Position numbers and translations under genes: made by a program. From NCBI GenBank assembly GCA_900472625.1, contig UCIT01000026.1:124001-188000 (forward strand): 64,000 bases of DNA, written 5' to 3'. Positions within the stretch are counted from its first letter, which is position 1. Each line of letters opens with the position of its first letter. The notes beneath the pieces are model-generated. The model was given only the letters and a program-made list of their open reading frames with translations, was not told the DNA's origin and ran no database searches. Source of the stretch: Hyphomicrobiales bacterium (lineage in GTDB: Bacteria; Pseudomonadota; Alphaproteobacteria; Rhizobiales; Rhizobiaceae). Positions 36,367 to 45,340 of the stretch are shown here, piece after piece.

Positions 36367-36582
36367 TTAGGCGATGTGTAACACCTCGTCCGACAGCAAG
36401 AGAAGAAACGTGTGATCATCGAGCCGCTCGGCCACTTCGCCGCTTTCCGTCACATAATCCGTTCGCGGCGCAGCACTGACATCGAGCTCTAGCCGAGCCG
36501 TCAAAATCTGCTCGATGACAACATAATGCATGCCCGCATTGTTCTCACAATGAAAGCGTCGGGTCTCTTTGTAATTCGCCAT
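36367..36582 (-). CDS. Small hypothetical protein, 71 aa
   Basis: 71 residues, not recognised. Starts MANYKETRRFHCENNAG, then a mixed alpha/beta pattern ending LLLLSDEVLHIA; soluble and acidic. I start at ATG 36582 rather than 36618; GGGG lies about 10 nt upstream. It is alone between recX and the ABC ATPase gene. Coding status rests on its length, codon pattern and start context only. Confidence 0.5.
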   Translation of the reverse strand: MANYKETRRFHCENNAGMHYVVIEQILTARLELDVSAAPRTDYVTESGEVAERLDDHTFLLLLSDEVLHIA

Positions 36583-36894
36583 GACCAAAACCCCAATTGA
36601 TGACCGCCGTGCAGTCAATACTTGGACTGCGACCGAGATTTTTCAATGAAGCTGCTTCTATCCTTAAGAGGGAAGCACTGCGTTGCTGCAACAGACTTAA
36701 CGAAATGACATGCGGTGTAGGCATTCTGCGTCTCGTTAACCTGCAAACCTGATGTTCGTGCCGTGCCGCTCTGCAGCGCTTGATGTGCATCCACAGGCAT
36801 TGAAACTTGACATGGCGGGTGAAGTCTTGCACGCAGCATCGACGGCCCCTCTTCTGTGCAACAGGGGTATATTCGTGAGCCGGAGATGCCTGAT
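36583..36894. other. Intergenic region upstream of the FhuC-like gene
   Basis: About 312 bp with no supported gene. It should hold the promoter of the ABC ATPase gene; I see no clear Fur/RirA-type box by eye, and reading-frame fragments here lack ribosome sites. Confidence 0.45.
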
Positions 36895-37674
36895 ATGTCT
36901 GCCCAGTTCCTGTCCTTGTCCAACATCCAGTTTTCCGCAGGAAAAAAGCATATTCTCCACGGCATCGATCTCTCGCTGGAGGGCGGGCACGTCTACGGGC
37001 TCGTCGGGCAGAATGGCTCTGGAAAGAGCACACTGCTGAAGATCATTGCCCGTCAGGTTGAGCCGACCTCCGGCACGATCACGCTTCAGGGTCGCGCGGT
37101 CGCTGACTGGGGCGGGCGGGCCTTCGCGCGCGAGATTGCTTACATGCCGCAGTTCACCCCGGCGACCGACGGCATGACCGTGCGGGAACTGGTGGCGCTC
37201 GGCAGATTTCCCTGGCACGGAACGCTTGGCCGATTCACTCAGAAAGATCGCGACCTGGTCGACGATGCGATCAACCGCACAGATTTGGTCAAATTTTCTG
37301 ACAGTCTCGTTGCAAACATGTCCGGTGGCGAGCGCCAGCGGGCCTGGATCGCGATGATGCTGGCACAGAACGCCAGTTGCCTGCTGCTGGACGAGCCAAC
37401 CTCCGCACTCGACCTTGCGCATCAGGCAGGCGTGCTGTCGCTGCTGCGCGAGCTTAGCCACGAGCGCGGCTTGACGATCGTCGTGGTGCTGCATGACATC
37501 AACCTAGCCGCGCGTTACTGCGACGAGATCGTTGCTCTAAACGACGGCAGGATTTCCGCGCGCGGAACGCCCGCAGACATTGTCCAGTCAGATGTACTGA
37601 AGTCCGTGTTCGGCGTCGAGATGGGTGTCTTCCCTCACCCGGTCAGCCATGAACCCGTCAGCTACCTGGTCTGA
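36895..37674 (+). CDS. FhuC/FecE-like ABC ATPase for iron-siderophore import
   Basis: 259 residues: Walker A GLVGQNGSGKST near 40, Q-loop YMPQFTPATDGMTVRELVALGR near 90-110 (the VRELVALGRxPW element is typical of FecE/FhuC ATPases), signature MSGGERQRAWIA near 145, Walker B LLLDEPTSALD and the switch VVLHDINLAARY. It energises import of a ferric siderophore. The start is ATG 36895 (GGAGA about 9 nt upstream); ATG 36886 is possible. No permease or binding protein adjoins; matching FhuB- and FhuD-like genes lie 21 kb away at 59176-62042. Confidence 0.87.
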   Translation: MSAQFLSLSNIQFSAGKKHILHGIDLSLEGGHVYGLVGQNGSGKSTLLKIIARQVEPTSGTITLQGRAVADWGGRAFAREIAYMPQFTPATDGMTVRELVALGRFPWHGTLGRFTQKDRDLVDDAINRTDLVKFSDSLVANMSGGERQRAWIAMMLAQNASCLLLDEPTSALDLAHQAGVLSLLRELSHERGLTIVVVLHDINLAARYCDEIVALNDGRISARGTPADIVQSDVLKSVFGVEMGVFPHPVSHEPVSYLV

Positions 37675-37679
37675 AAGAA

Positions 37680-37712
37680 TTGAGCGCCACTGCATCTGCT
37701 GGTGGCGCTCAA
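37680..37712. terminator. 11-bp hairpin downstream of the FhuC-like gene
   Basis: TTGAGCGCCAC (37680-37690) pairs exactly with GTGGCGCTCAA (37702-37712). On the plus strand it follows the ATPase stop by 5 nt. On the minus strand it follows the NIPSNAP remnant and is trailed by TTCTTTC. Probably bidirectional. Confidence 0.65.
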
Positions 37713-37754
37713 AAACATGCGTCGCATTCCCCGGAACACGACGATGCCGTCGGT

Positions 37755-38320
37755 CTACCTTAGGCCGGAGAACGACGTTGCCACGAAAAGCTCGGACTGC
37801 AGCGAGGTGAGCTGCGCCGATCCACCGGGTGGCGGCCAGATGCCTTCCTTGCTTGCCTGACCGCGTGCTTTCACCCGGTCCTCGATGGTCTTGTAGGGCC
37901 AGATGTGGACCATCTTCTGCGGCCCGCCCTCGACCGATCCCATGATCGTCAGCAGCATCGACATTTCGTTGCGACGCGGGATGACCTTGCAACAGGCCTC
38001 TTCCGTCTCGGGCTGTCCGCCCGGCGCGATCGTGTAGGTACGAATCTCATAGAACGGGCCGTATTCGCCGGGCACGATCGGCTGCGCAAAGGATAGCGGC
38101 TTGAAGGCCGTGCTGGTCACTCCACCAAGATAGGCGCCGATTCCGTAGGGGTTTTCCGTCTGCATCAGCCGTGCGCGCTCAGCGGCAAGCTTGTCGGCAT
38201 CGTCGTACTGCGTGAGAAAGGCGAAGCGATTCAGCACGCCGAATTCGCAGGAGAAACAGCCGATCGCTGTCCCTGTTTTGGAGAAAAGCTTTGTGTCCGA
38301 CCATTGAGTGATGGGAACGC
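37755..38320 (-). pseudogene. NIPSNAP-family gene lacking its 5' end
   Basis: The frame codes for most of a NIPSNAP protein: a first-half segment (KTGTAIGCFSCEFGVLNRFAFL), a YEIRTYTIAPGG start of the second repeat, and KMVHIWPYKTIEDR. The normal N-terminal repeat start of about 30-40 residues is missing: the homologous sequence begins immediately after the stop codon of the upstream permease gene, with no ATG, GTG or TTG in frame at the junction. The first in-frame GTG lies inside the domain without a ribosome site. I read it as a 5'-truncated remnant at a rearrangement joint. Translation by read-through or an unusual start is the alternative. Confidence 0.65.
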
Positions 38321-39163
38321 CTAGTGCGCAGCAGGCTGCTTCGCTCGCGCCACGATTTGCGTCGGATTGACGAACTGAAGCGCGATGACCAGCCAAAACA
38401 GCGTCGTCACCATGTAAACGACCGCCATCGCATCGATCGACTGGCCCGCTCGAACACCCGATGCGAAAACCGCGTAATAGAGCGAGACCACAAGCGTCTG
38501 CGTCGTTGGACCAGCGATCAGGAAGGTCAGTTCGAACATGGCGATGGTTCGGACCAGCACCAGCAGAAGTGCGGCCAGCATGCCCGGCAACAGCAGCGGC
38601 AGGAGGATACGCAGGAACAGGCTGGTGGTGCCGGCGCCGAAGACGCGGGCGGCGGCCTCGATACGAGGATCGATCTGCTCGATGAACGGGATCATCACCA
38701 GCACGACGAAGGGCAGCGACGGCACGACATTGATCAGCACCACGCCCCAGAAAGTGCCGCCCAGCCCGAGTTGATAAAGCACTGTCGCGAGTGGGATACC
38801 ATAGGTCAGCGGCGGAATCAGTAATGGCAGCAGGAACAGCAGCACGACAAGGCGCTTGCCGACGAAATCTCGGCGCGCCAGGGCATAGGCGGTCGTGACG
38901 CCAAGAATTCCCGAAATAATGACAACGGTGAAGACGATCTCGAATGTTACCAGAACCACGCTTGATAGCTGGAACTCCTTCCAGGCGCTGAAATACCATT
39001 TCGTCGTCCAGCCGGCCGGCAGCCATGTGCCGAGCCAGCGGGTCGCGAACGAGTTGACGACGACAGCGGCGATAACCGCGAGAAGATTGAGAACGAAAAG
39101 CGTGGCCAGCGCCCAGATGGCGAATCGCCAGATCTTCGAGATGAGCCCTTGGTCGCGGATCAT
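38321..39163 (-). CDS. ABC importer permease, second subunit (PotC/ModB-like)
   Basis: 280 residues with six hydrophobic segments and the binding-protein-dependent transport EAA loop (IEAAARVFGAGTTSLFLRILLPLLLPG near 185-210). It pairs with the preceding permease to form the channel of a type-I importer. The start is ATG 39163, 2 nt after the upstream stop, so coupled. The family handles polyamines, iron, thiamine or sugar-like solutes; the substrate here is inferred from the adjacent mannonate dehydratase gene and is uncertain. Confidence 0.87.
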   Translation of the reverse strand: MIRDQGLISKIWRFAIWALATLFVLNLLAVIAAVVVNSFATRWLGTWLPAGWTTKWYFSAWKEFQLSSVVLVTFEIVFTVVIISGILGVTTAYALARRDFVGKRLVVLLFLLPLLIPPLTYGIPLATVLYQLGLGGTFWGVVLINVVPSLPFVVLVMIPFIEQIDPRIEAAARVFGAGTTSLFLRILLPLLLPGMLAALLLVLVRTIAMFELTFLIAGPTTQTLVVSLYYAVFASGVRAGQSIDAMAVVYMVTTLFWLVIALQFVNPTQIVARAKQPAAH

Positions 39164-39165
39164 GG

Positions 39166-40044
39166 TCAACCTTTCGTGCCGCCGGCGGGGCCGCGATAGA
39201 AGAAGGAGCGGCCGCCGAGCACCGCCAGAACCACCACCAGTTCGACACCGCCCATGATCAGCGCGATGGCCGATCCCAGCGAGTGGTCATATTGTTCGAA
39301 GGCCGCCTGATACGCTGCAATGGATATAACCCGCGTCGGCCCGGCTGGCGCGCCGAGCAGCACTGCCGAGGGGAAAACGGCAAAAGCCTGCACGAAGGCG
39401 AGGCAGAAGGTCACTGCAAGTCCCGGCACCAGCAGCGGCAGGAATACGCGTGAAAACCGCTGTCGCGGTCCGGCGCCAAGCGTTGCGGCTGCCTGCTCGA
39501 TCGCGGGGTCGATGCCGGAGATGTAGGAGAGCGTCAGCAGGAACGCGAACGGGAAGCCGGTGATCAACAACGATGCGAAGACACCCCAATAGTTGTTGGT
39601 CAGCTTGATCGGATTGTCGAGAATGCCGATCGCCAGCAGCGTATGATTGAACCAGCCGCGCGGCCCGAGAAAGGTCAACAGACCATCCGCCACGAAGACG
39701 GTCCCAAGCGTGATCGGCAGGACGAGAATGGTCGTCAACAATCGCTGACGGTTCATCAGCCGAACGCGGAACGCGACCGGGACGGCGAAGGCAAGGTTGA
39801 TAATCGTTACCGGCAACGCAAGCCAAAGGGTTGCACCGATGGTGTCGTAGAGGAAGGGATCGCCGAAGAACTTCGCATAATTCGCGTACCAGCCACCCTC
39901 CTTCGGCGTCAGCGAGTCCACCAGACCGTAGAAGAACGGATAAACGAACAGCGCGATCATGAAGATCAGCCCCGGCAGGATCAGCATCGTGGTACCATCC
40001 AGGCCGCGCGCGGCAAGTCGGGTCCGCAGTGGCGGCCCGCTCAT
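39166..40044 (-). CDS. ABC importer permease, first subunit (PotB-like)
   Basis: 292 residues with six hydrophobic segments and the EAA loop IEQAAATLGAGPRQRFSRVFLPLLVPGL near 195-222. The start overlaps the ATPase stop by 4 nt (40041-40044), so translation is coupled. Belongs to the same leftward importer operon as the binding protein at 41196. Substrate not known. Confidence 0.87.
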   Translation of the reverse strand: MSGPPLRTRLAARGLDGTTMLILPGLIFMIALFVYPFFYGLVDSLTPKEGGWYANYAKFFGDPFLYDTIGATLWLALPVTIINLAFAVPVAFRVRLMNRQRLLTTILVLPITLGTVFVADGLLTFLGPRGWFNHTLLAIGILDNPIKLTNNYWGVFASLLITGFPFAFLLTLSYISGIDPAIEQAAATLGAGPRQRFSRVFLPLLVPGLAVTFCLAFVQAFAVFPSAVLLGAPAGPTRVISIAAYQAAFEQYDHSLGSAIALIMGGVELVVVLAVLGGRSFFYRGPAGGTKG

Positions 40045-41138
40045 CGTGTCGCGTCCTTGAACAGCAATGCTCTTTGCGCCAGCGGCTTCAGGCGTGTCGA
40101 AGCTCCTCTCGGCAAGGCCTCGTCGGCACGGAAATAGAGTTCGGATCCATCCGCCGTCCGCGCCAGACCAAAGAAGGCGCGGCCGCGATATTCCATGCTG
40201 GCAACGGTGGCGGCGATCCCCTCCTCGGCTGCAATCAAGTCCTCCGGCCTTACAGAGAGGATGGCGGAATCACCCGCCTTGAGCGGCGTTCGCATCGTGC
40301 CGGCAATACGGGCGCCGGCAACATCGATTTCCGCCTCGTCGCCGAAGACCGCAACAATACGGCCCGGCACGCGCGTGCGAAACCCCATGAAATCGGCGAC
40401 GTCCACGTTGATCGGCCGCTGGTAGAGATCCTGTGGCGAGCCGATCTGCGCGATATGGCCCTGGCTCATCACCACGATCCGGTCGGCCAGTGACAGGGCC
40501 TCGTCCTGGTCGTGGGTGACATAGATGGTGGTCGAGCCGATCTGATCGTGAATGCCGCGGATTTCGGCACGCATCTCCAGCCGCAGCTTGGCGTCGAGAT
40601 TGGAAAGCGGCTCGTCCATCAGCACCACGGGCGGACGGATGACGATGGCGCGGGCAATGGCGACACGCTGCTGCTGGCCACCGGACAATTGCCCTGGCAG
40701 CTTTTCCGCCTGACTTTCCAACCGCACCAGCGCCAGCGCCTCATTGACACGCCTGTCGGCTTCGGCGCCCTTGACCCCCTGCATCGCGAGGCCGAAGCCC
40801 ACATTCTTACGCACGCTCATGTGTGGAAACAGGGCATAACTCTGGAACACCATGCCGAAGCCGCGCTTCTCCGGTTCCAGTTGATCGATGCGATTGCCAC
40901 CCAAACGAATTTCTCCGCCCGACAATGCCAGAAGGCCGGCGATACAATTCAGCGCCGTCGACTTCCCGCAGCCGGACGGCCCGAGCAGCGCCACGAACTC
41001 GCCCGGCTCGACCGCAAGATCTACGCCATCGAGCGCATTGTAGGCGCCGAAGGACCGGCTCAGACCATCGAGTTCAAGGCGCGCATTGCTGCGCGTCGAT
41101 GCCACCGCATTCGCAACCGAATTCAAGCCACTCTCCAT
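40041..41138 (-). CDS. ABC importer ATPase (PotA/UgpC-like)
   Basis: 365 residues: Walker A LLGPSGCGKST near 50, FQSYALFPHMSVRKNVGFGL Q-loop, signature LSGGQQQRVAIARA near 143, Walker B PVVLMDEPLSNLD, switch VTHDQDEAL, and a C-terminal TOBE domain (~240-365). Hydrolyses ATP to drive the adjacent permeases. Start is uncertain: ATG 41138 has a weak purine tract; an in-frame GTG at 41180 is an alternative. It is 57 nt after the binding-protein gene. Confidence 0.87.
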   Translation of the reverse strand: MESGLNSVANAVASTRSNARLELDGLSRSFGAYNALDGVDLAVEPGEFVALLGPSGCGKSTALNCIAGLLALSGGEIRLGGNRIDQLEPEKRGFGMVFQSYALFPHMSVRKNVGFGLAMQGVKGAEADRRVNEALALVRLESQAEKLPGQLSGGQQQRVAIARAIVIRPPVVLMDEPLSNLDAKLRLEMRAEIRGIHDQIGSTTIYVTHDQDEALSLADRIVVMSQGHIAQIGSPQDLYQRPINVDVADFMGFRTRVPGRIVAVFGDEAEIDVAGARIAGTMRTPLKAGDSAILSVRPEDLIAAEEGIAATVASMEYRGRAFFGLARTADGSELYFRADEALPRGASTRLKPLAQRALLFKDATR

Positions 41139-41195
41139 CTCATCAGGGAAATGGCCGGTACCGCTCGTTGAGAGCGGCACCGGCGATGATCGCGA

Positions 41196-42371
41196 TCAGC
41201 CCTTCTTGGCGCCGATCTTTTCGTCCCAGATCCGGAATGCCTGAACCAGCAGCTTCGGTTCGAGTGGCACTTCCAGCGGATTGTTGGCGATCCAGTCGGC
41301 ATATTCCGGCCGGCCGAATTCCTTGATCGTATCCTGGCTTTCCTGCGGCGCCATCTCGATCGTCACGTCCTTCACGGCAGGGCCCGGATAGAAATAGCCG
41401 GCGTCATAGGCGATCGCCTGCTGCTTGGGCTGCAGGATGTAGTTCAGCACGTCGATCAGCACACCGATCTTTTCGTCGGACACGCCCTTCGGGATGACCG
41501 CGTAGTGCGCGTCGGTGACCCAATGGAACCCTTCGAGCTTTTGCACTTTGGCCTCGGCCGGAACGATGCCGAGCGCGCGTGGATTGATGTCCCAGCCGGT
41601 CGTTGAGACGACGATGTCGCGGGTGCCTTCACCCAGTTCCTTCATCACCTGCCCTGTGCCGGTCGGATAGTACTCGACGTGCTCGCCAAGCGCTGCGAGA
41701 TAGTCCCACGTCTTAGCCCAACCCTTGATCGGATCGCGCGGATCGCTATCGCCGAGCAGATAGGGCAGCCCCATCAGGAAGGTTCGGCCCGGACCGGAAT
41801 TTGCAGGGCGCGCGTAGATGAACTTGTTCTTGTTGGCCTTCGCCCATTCAAGCAGTTCGGGCGCCGACTTTGGCGGCGTTGGAACCTTGTCCGGCATATA
41901 TTCGATCAACGGGCCGGACGGATAGTAGGTGATGACAACGCCCTGATCCTTCGCCAGCGCCTGCATCTTGAAGGCTTGCGGCTGCAGGATGCTTTCGAGA
42001 TTGGGCAGTTCCGATTTGTGTGACGCGAGATCGAGCCAAAGCCCCTGGTCGAGGCCGGCAGATAGCGCGTCAGTGCCGGTCAGCACCAGGTCGATATCGA
42101 CCTTGCCCGCGGCTTGCTGCGCCTTGATCTTTCCCGGAAGCTCCGGTGCCGGGGCCTTGGTAAAGGCAAAGCTTGATACCCAGTCGGCCTTCTCGGATGC
42201 ATAGGCCTCGAACATGCCCTGCGTTAGCGCCAGATTGCCGGCAACGTCGGCGATGGTGATAGTCACGGGGCTTGCCGGCTTCTTCGCCTGTGCCCACACC
42301 TTGACCGGGAGCATGCTTGCGACCGCCGCGCTCGCGGCCGTCCCGACAAATGTTCTGCGGGTGATTTTCAT
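41196..42371 (-). CDS. Periplasmic solute-binding protein with Tat signal
   Basis: 391 residues. Leader KITRRTFVGTAASAAVASM is a twin-arginine signal ending about residue 27 (VWAQA). The mature protein is a family-1/PotD-like extracellular solute-binding protein (YYPSGPLIEYMPDKVP, YARPANSGPGRTFLMGLPYL, YDAGYFYPGPAVKDV). First gene of the leftward importer operon, divergent from a GntR gene and uxuA, which suggests a hexuronate- or aldonate-related ligand; direct evidence for the ligand is lacking. Confidence 0.86.
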   Translation of the reverse strand: MKITRRTFVGTAASAAVASMLPVKVWAQAKKPASPVTITIADVAGNLALTQGMFEAYASEKADWVSSFAFTKAPAPELPGKIKAQQAAGKVDIDLVLTGTDALSAGLDQGLWLDLASHKSELPNLESILQPQAFKMQALAKDQGVVITYYPSGPLIEYMPDKVPTPPKSAPELLEWAKANKNKFIYARPANSGPGRTFLMGLPYLLGDSDPRDPIKGWAKTWDYLAALGEHVEYYPTGTGQVMKELGEGTRDIVVSTTGWDINPRALGIVPAEAKVQKLEGFHWVTDAHYAVIPKGVSDEKIGVLIDVLNYILQPKQQAIAYDAGYFYPGPAVKDVTIEMAPQESQDTIKEFGRPEYADWIANNPLEVPLEPKLLVQAFRIWDEKIGAKKG

Positions 42372-42548
42372 GCTGTCTCTCCTCCTCTGGTGACGGCGTC
42401 AGACAAGCGCGACTTGCCTGTAAATAGTCGCGCTCCGATCTGCCGATGCGACCGGATTGCTGCCTGACTGACTGTTCGGAACCTCCTGAAACATCTGCCA
42501 AAAACACCGTTCCTCCTCGGCGCAGCTTGGCAGTCGTTATAAATTGAT

Positions 42549-42558
42549 ATACTAGTAT
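42549..42558. promoter_or_regulatory. ATACTAGTAT palindrome in the divergent promoter, candidate GntR site
   Basis: A 10-bp perfect palindrome in an AT-rich stretch, 31 nt upstream of the GntR-gene start and 178 nt upstream of the importer operon. GntR/FCD repressors usually bind short palindromes between divergent genes, so this is the best operator candidate in the 217-bp interval. Confidence 0.4.
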
Positions 42559-42588
42559 TCATGTTCAAGTCAATCTTCAGGGTCAATC

Positions 42589-43311
42589 ATGCAGCCAGCC
42601 GTCGATCCCGCAGTCACCGACTTTCCGGCGCTCGCCGAGAGGCCGGCGAAAATCAGGCGCGTGACGACGGCCGATGCGATCTATGACCGGCTTTATCAGG
42701 ACATCCTGTCGCTCCGGATGCCGCCCGGCATGCCGCTTCAGGAAAAACGCATCGCCGAGGATTTCGGTGTCAGTCGCACACCGGTGCGCGAAGCGTTGCT
42801 TCGACTGTCGGAGGGCGGGCTCGTCGATATCTATCCGCAGGCGGGCACAGTCGTTTCACGCGTGCCGGTATCGGCCATTCCCGAAGCCGTCGTCGTCCGC
42901 AAGGCGCTGGAGGGAACGACCGTTGAACAAGCAGCGGAGGTCGCGGCCGCAGCGGACATCGCCCGGCTCGACGCCATCATCACACGCCAACGCGCGCTGG
43001 CTATTCTAGGCGATACGTCAGGTTTTCACGAAGAGGACGAAGCCTTCCACGAGGCGATCGCGCAGATCGCCGGATACCCCGGCATATGGGCCATCCTGAA
43101 ATCCGTGAAGGTGCAGATCGACCGCGCCCGGAGGCTGACACTTCCGGTGCTGGGACGTATGGAAAATGTGGTGCGTGAGCATGCTGTCATCCGTGACGCA
43201 ATTGCAGCACATGAAGTGCAGGCAGCGCGGGCGGCAATGACGCATCATCTGAGCGCCGTCATCCCCGATGTCGCCGAGCTTCGCACGCGCTTTCCAGATT
43301 ATTTTTGCTGA
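42589..43311 (+). CDS. GntR-family (FCD subfamily) transcriptional regulator
   Basis: 240 residues: GntR winged HTH at about 25-90 (IYDRLYQDILSLRMPPG, LQEKRIAEDFGVSRTPVREALLRL), then an all-helical FCD effector domain with metal-binding-type histidines (FHEEDEAFHEAI, MTHHLSAV). It precedes uxuA on the same strand by 36 nt and is divergent from an ABC importer operon, so it most likely represses both in the absence of a sugar acid such as mannonate or a hexuronate. Confidence 0.88.
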   Translation: MQPAVDPAVTDFPALAERPAKIRRVTTADAIYDRLYQDILSLRMPPGMPLQEKRIAEDFGVSRTPVREALLRLSEGGLVDIYPQAGTVVSRVPVSAIPEAVVVRKALEGTTVEQAAEVAAAADIARLDAIITRQRALAILGDTSGFHEEDEAFHEAIAQIAGYPGIWAILKSVKVQIDRARRLTLPVLGRMENVVREHAVIRDAIAAHEVQAARAAMTHHLSAVIPDVAELRTRFPDYFC

Positions 43312-43347
43312 GTACAGCGACACTGCAATACACAAAGGAGGAAACAG

Positions 43348-44535
43348 ATGCGACAGGGTTGGAGATGGTTCGGGCCGGACGCGCCGGTGGCGCTCGACGA
43401 GGTCCGGCAGACCGGCGCGACCAACATCGTGTCGTCGTTGCATCATGTGCCGATCGGGCGCGCCTGGACCAAAGCCGAAGTTCGCGAACGTCAGGCGATG
43501 ATCGAAATGACACCGCCGGGCCGCTCGAGCCTCACCTGGTCGGTGGTCGAGAGCATTCCCATTCCCGATGCCGTCAAGCGCAAGGGTGGGCAGGCCAAGA
43601 GCGAGATCGAAGCATGGATCGCCAGCCTCGAAGCGGTTGCTGCCTGCGACATCCCCATCGTCTGCTACAATTTCATGCCCGTGGTCGACTGGACGCGCAC
43701 CGACCTGGATCATGTCATCGACACCGGCGCCACGGCCATGCGCTTCGATCATGAAAAGTTCGCTGCATTCGATCTCTTCATCCTCGAGCGGGACGGGGCG
43801 CAAACGGCCTATTCGGCAGACGACAAGGCACGCGCCCGTGCCGTTTTCGAAGCGATGTCAGAGGGCGATGTCGCCGATATCACCCGCAATATCACGTCTG
43901 CACTCCCGGGATCGACGACCGAGCCCCTCACCATCCCGGAATTTCGCGACCGGCTCGCTGCCTATGCCGGCATTGACGCCGCAAGACTACGTCAACATCT
44001 GGTCGAGTTTCTGGAGGCCGTCACCCCGGTTGCCGAGGCACGTGGCGTCAAGCTGACGCTACATCCAGACGATCCGCCCCGCTCACTGTTCGGTCTGCCA
44101 CGAATCGCTTCGACCGCCGAAGACTATGCAGCGTTGTTCGACGCGGTGCCCTCAAGCGCCAACGGCATGTGTTACTGCACGGGAAGCCTCGGTGTGCGCG
44201 CCGAAAATGACCTGCCCGCCATAGCCCGCCGTTTCGCCTCGCGCATCCATTTCGCGCATCTGCGCGCAACCAAGCGCGAGGGTGACGGCCGCAGCTTTCA
44301 TGAAAGCGCGCATCTGGAGGGCGATGTCGACATGGTGGCCGTCCTAAAAGAACTCGTCGCCGAAGATCGCAACAGAAAAGCGGCCGATACCATCGTATTC
44401 CGTTCCGACCACGGCCATCGCATGCTCGACGACCTGACCAAGAATACGACACCGGGATACCCAGCCATCGGCCGCCTCAGAGGACTGGCGGAACTGCGCG
44501 GTATCCTGCATGCGCTCGGCGCACCGCCCAGCTGA
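43348..44535 (+). CDS. uxuA: D-mannonate dehydratase
   Basis: 395 residues closely matching UxuA: start MRQGWRWFGPDAPV, GATNIVSSLHHVPIG near 25-38, CYNFMPVVDWTRTDL near 110, KLTLHPDDPPRSLFGLPRI near 238-255, and the late FRSDHGHRMLDD. Fe/Mn-dependent dehydration of D-mannonate to 2-keto-3-deoxygluconate in hexuronate breakdown. A near-perfect Shine-Dalgarno, AAAGGAGG, precedes ATG 43348. Convergent with the GntR gene at 44551. A KDG kinase/aldolase pair is not adjacent; the DapA-like enzyme at 52443 may use the product. Confidence 0.93.
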   Translation: MRQGWRWFGPDAPVALDEVRQTGATNIVSSLHHVPIGRAWTKAEVRERQAMIEMTPPGRSSLTWSVVESIPIPDAVKRKGGQAKSEIEAWIASLEAVAACDIPIVCYNFMPVVDWTRTDLDHVIDTGATAMRFDHEKFAAFDLFILERDGAQTAYSADDKARARAVFEAMSEGDVADITRNITSALPGSTTEPLTIPEFRDRLAAYAGIDAARLRQHLVEFLEAVTPVAEARGVKLTLHPDDPPRSLFGLPRIASTAEDYAALFDAVPSSANGMCYCTGSLGVRAENDLPAIARRFASRIHFAHLRATKREGDGRSFHESAHLEGDVDMVAVLKELVAEDRNRKAADTIVFRSDHGHRMLDDLTKNTTPGYPAIGRLRGLAELRGILHALGAPPS

Positions 44536-44550
44536 CGGACGCAAAGGCTA

Positions 44551-45321
44551 TCAAAAGGAGAGATCGAGCGCTCTGCCTTCAAACAGACGGTCCCGTGACC
44601 CCTCAAGGTGCGTCCGCATCAGATCGCGCGCTTCCTCGGCCCTGCCCTCGGCGATCGCCTTGTAGATCGTGTTATGCTCCTGGAAGACCTGCTCCAGCCC
44701 CGGCCTTGGACCGAGCAGCGACAGGCCGTGAAGGTGCATGCCAACGGCGATATGTGCCTTGAGCGCATCGATCGAGGCTGTGTAATAATGGTTGTTGGCC
44801 GCCTCGGTGACGGCGCGGTGGAAATTGAAATCGGCATCGGTGCGGTGTAACTGATGGCTCGTCGCTTCCCTGAGATCGGCCAGCGCCGACGCAATCTTCT
44901 GGATGGCCGCCTCATCGCGGCGCTTGGCGGCGAAGTAGGCGGCGGCCGGCTCGATCGTCAGGCGGAACTCATAGCAGCGCTGGATGTCCGCGATGGTCTT
45001 GACCGGAGAATAGGACAGATGAGTCGTCGGCGAAGTGTTGGCGCTGACAAACGTACCAGCGCCTTGCCGCGCATAGACCATGCCTTGGTCACGCAACTTC
45101 GCCAATGCATCACGAACGATCGGGCGCGAGACGCCAAGCATCGAGGCAAGCTCGTGCTCGCCCGGAAGACGCGAGTCCGGGGGATAGTTTCCGGCGCGAA
45201 TGCGCTCCTGCAATTGATCGAACACACGATCGACCAGCTTGGAAGGCTTGGCACGCTCCGGCTTTGCTGCCGGGGCCGCCTGCGCACTGGTCGGTGCACC
45301 GTTTACGTCATCCACCTTCAT
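44551..45321 (-). CDS. GntR-family (FCD subfamily) regulator of the second acid-sugar locus
   Basis: 256 residues: winged HTH at about 28-95 (VFDQLQERIRAGNYPP, ELASMLGVSRPIVRDALAKL), FCD domain with FNFHRAVTEAANN near 170 and a C-terminal helix. It is the last gene of a seven-gene leftward run starting at 52141, 19 nt after the DUF1537 kinase gene. It probably represses the Dpp-type importer operon and the divergent catabolic operon from 52443. Effector unknown, likely a four-carbon or six-carbon acid sugar or phosphate. Confidence 0.87.
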   Translation of the reverse strand: MKVDDVNGAPTSAQAAPAAKPERAKPSKLVDRVFDQLQERIRAGNYPPDSRLPGEHELASMLGVSRPIVRDALAKLRDQGMVYARQGAGTFVSANTSPTTHLSYSPVKTIADIQRCYEFRLTIEPAAAYFAAKRRDEAAIQKIASALADLREATSHQLHRTDADFNFHRAVTEAANNHYYTASIDALKAHIAVGMHLHGLSLLGPRPGLEQVFQEHNTIYKAIAEGRAEEARDLMRTHLEGSRDRLFEGRALDLSF

Positions 45322-45340
45322 TCTCCCCGCCGGCTTTGTC

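Noticed and set aside
38324-39248. N-terminal two thirds of the 497-codon frame that ends in the NIPSNAP segment
   Set aside because: This part is the permease gene read in the wrong frame; only 37755-38320 shows family similarity.
38321-42371. Calling the PotABCD-like importer a polyamine transporter
   Set aside because: Family resemblance covers iron, thiamine, polyamine and sugar-like ligands; the divergent GntR-uxuA context gives no support for polyamines.
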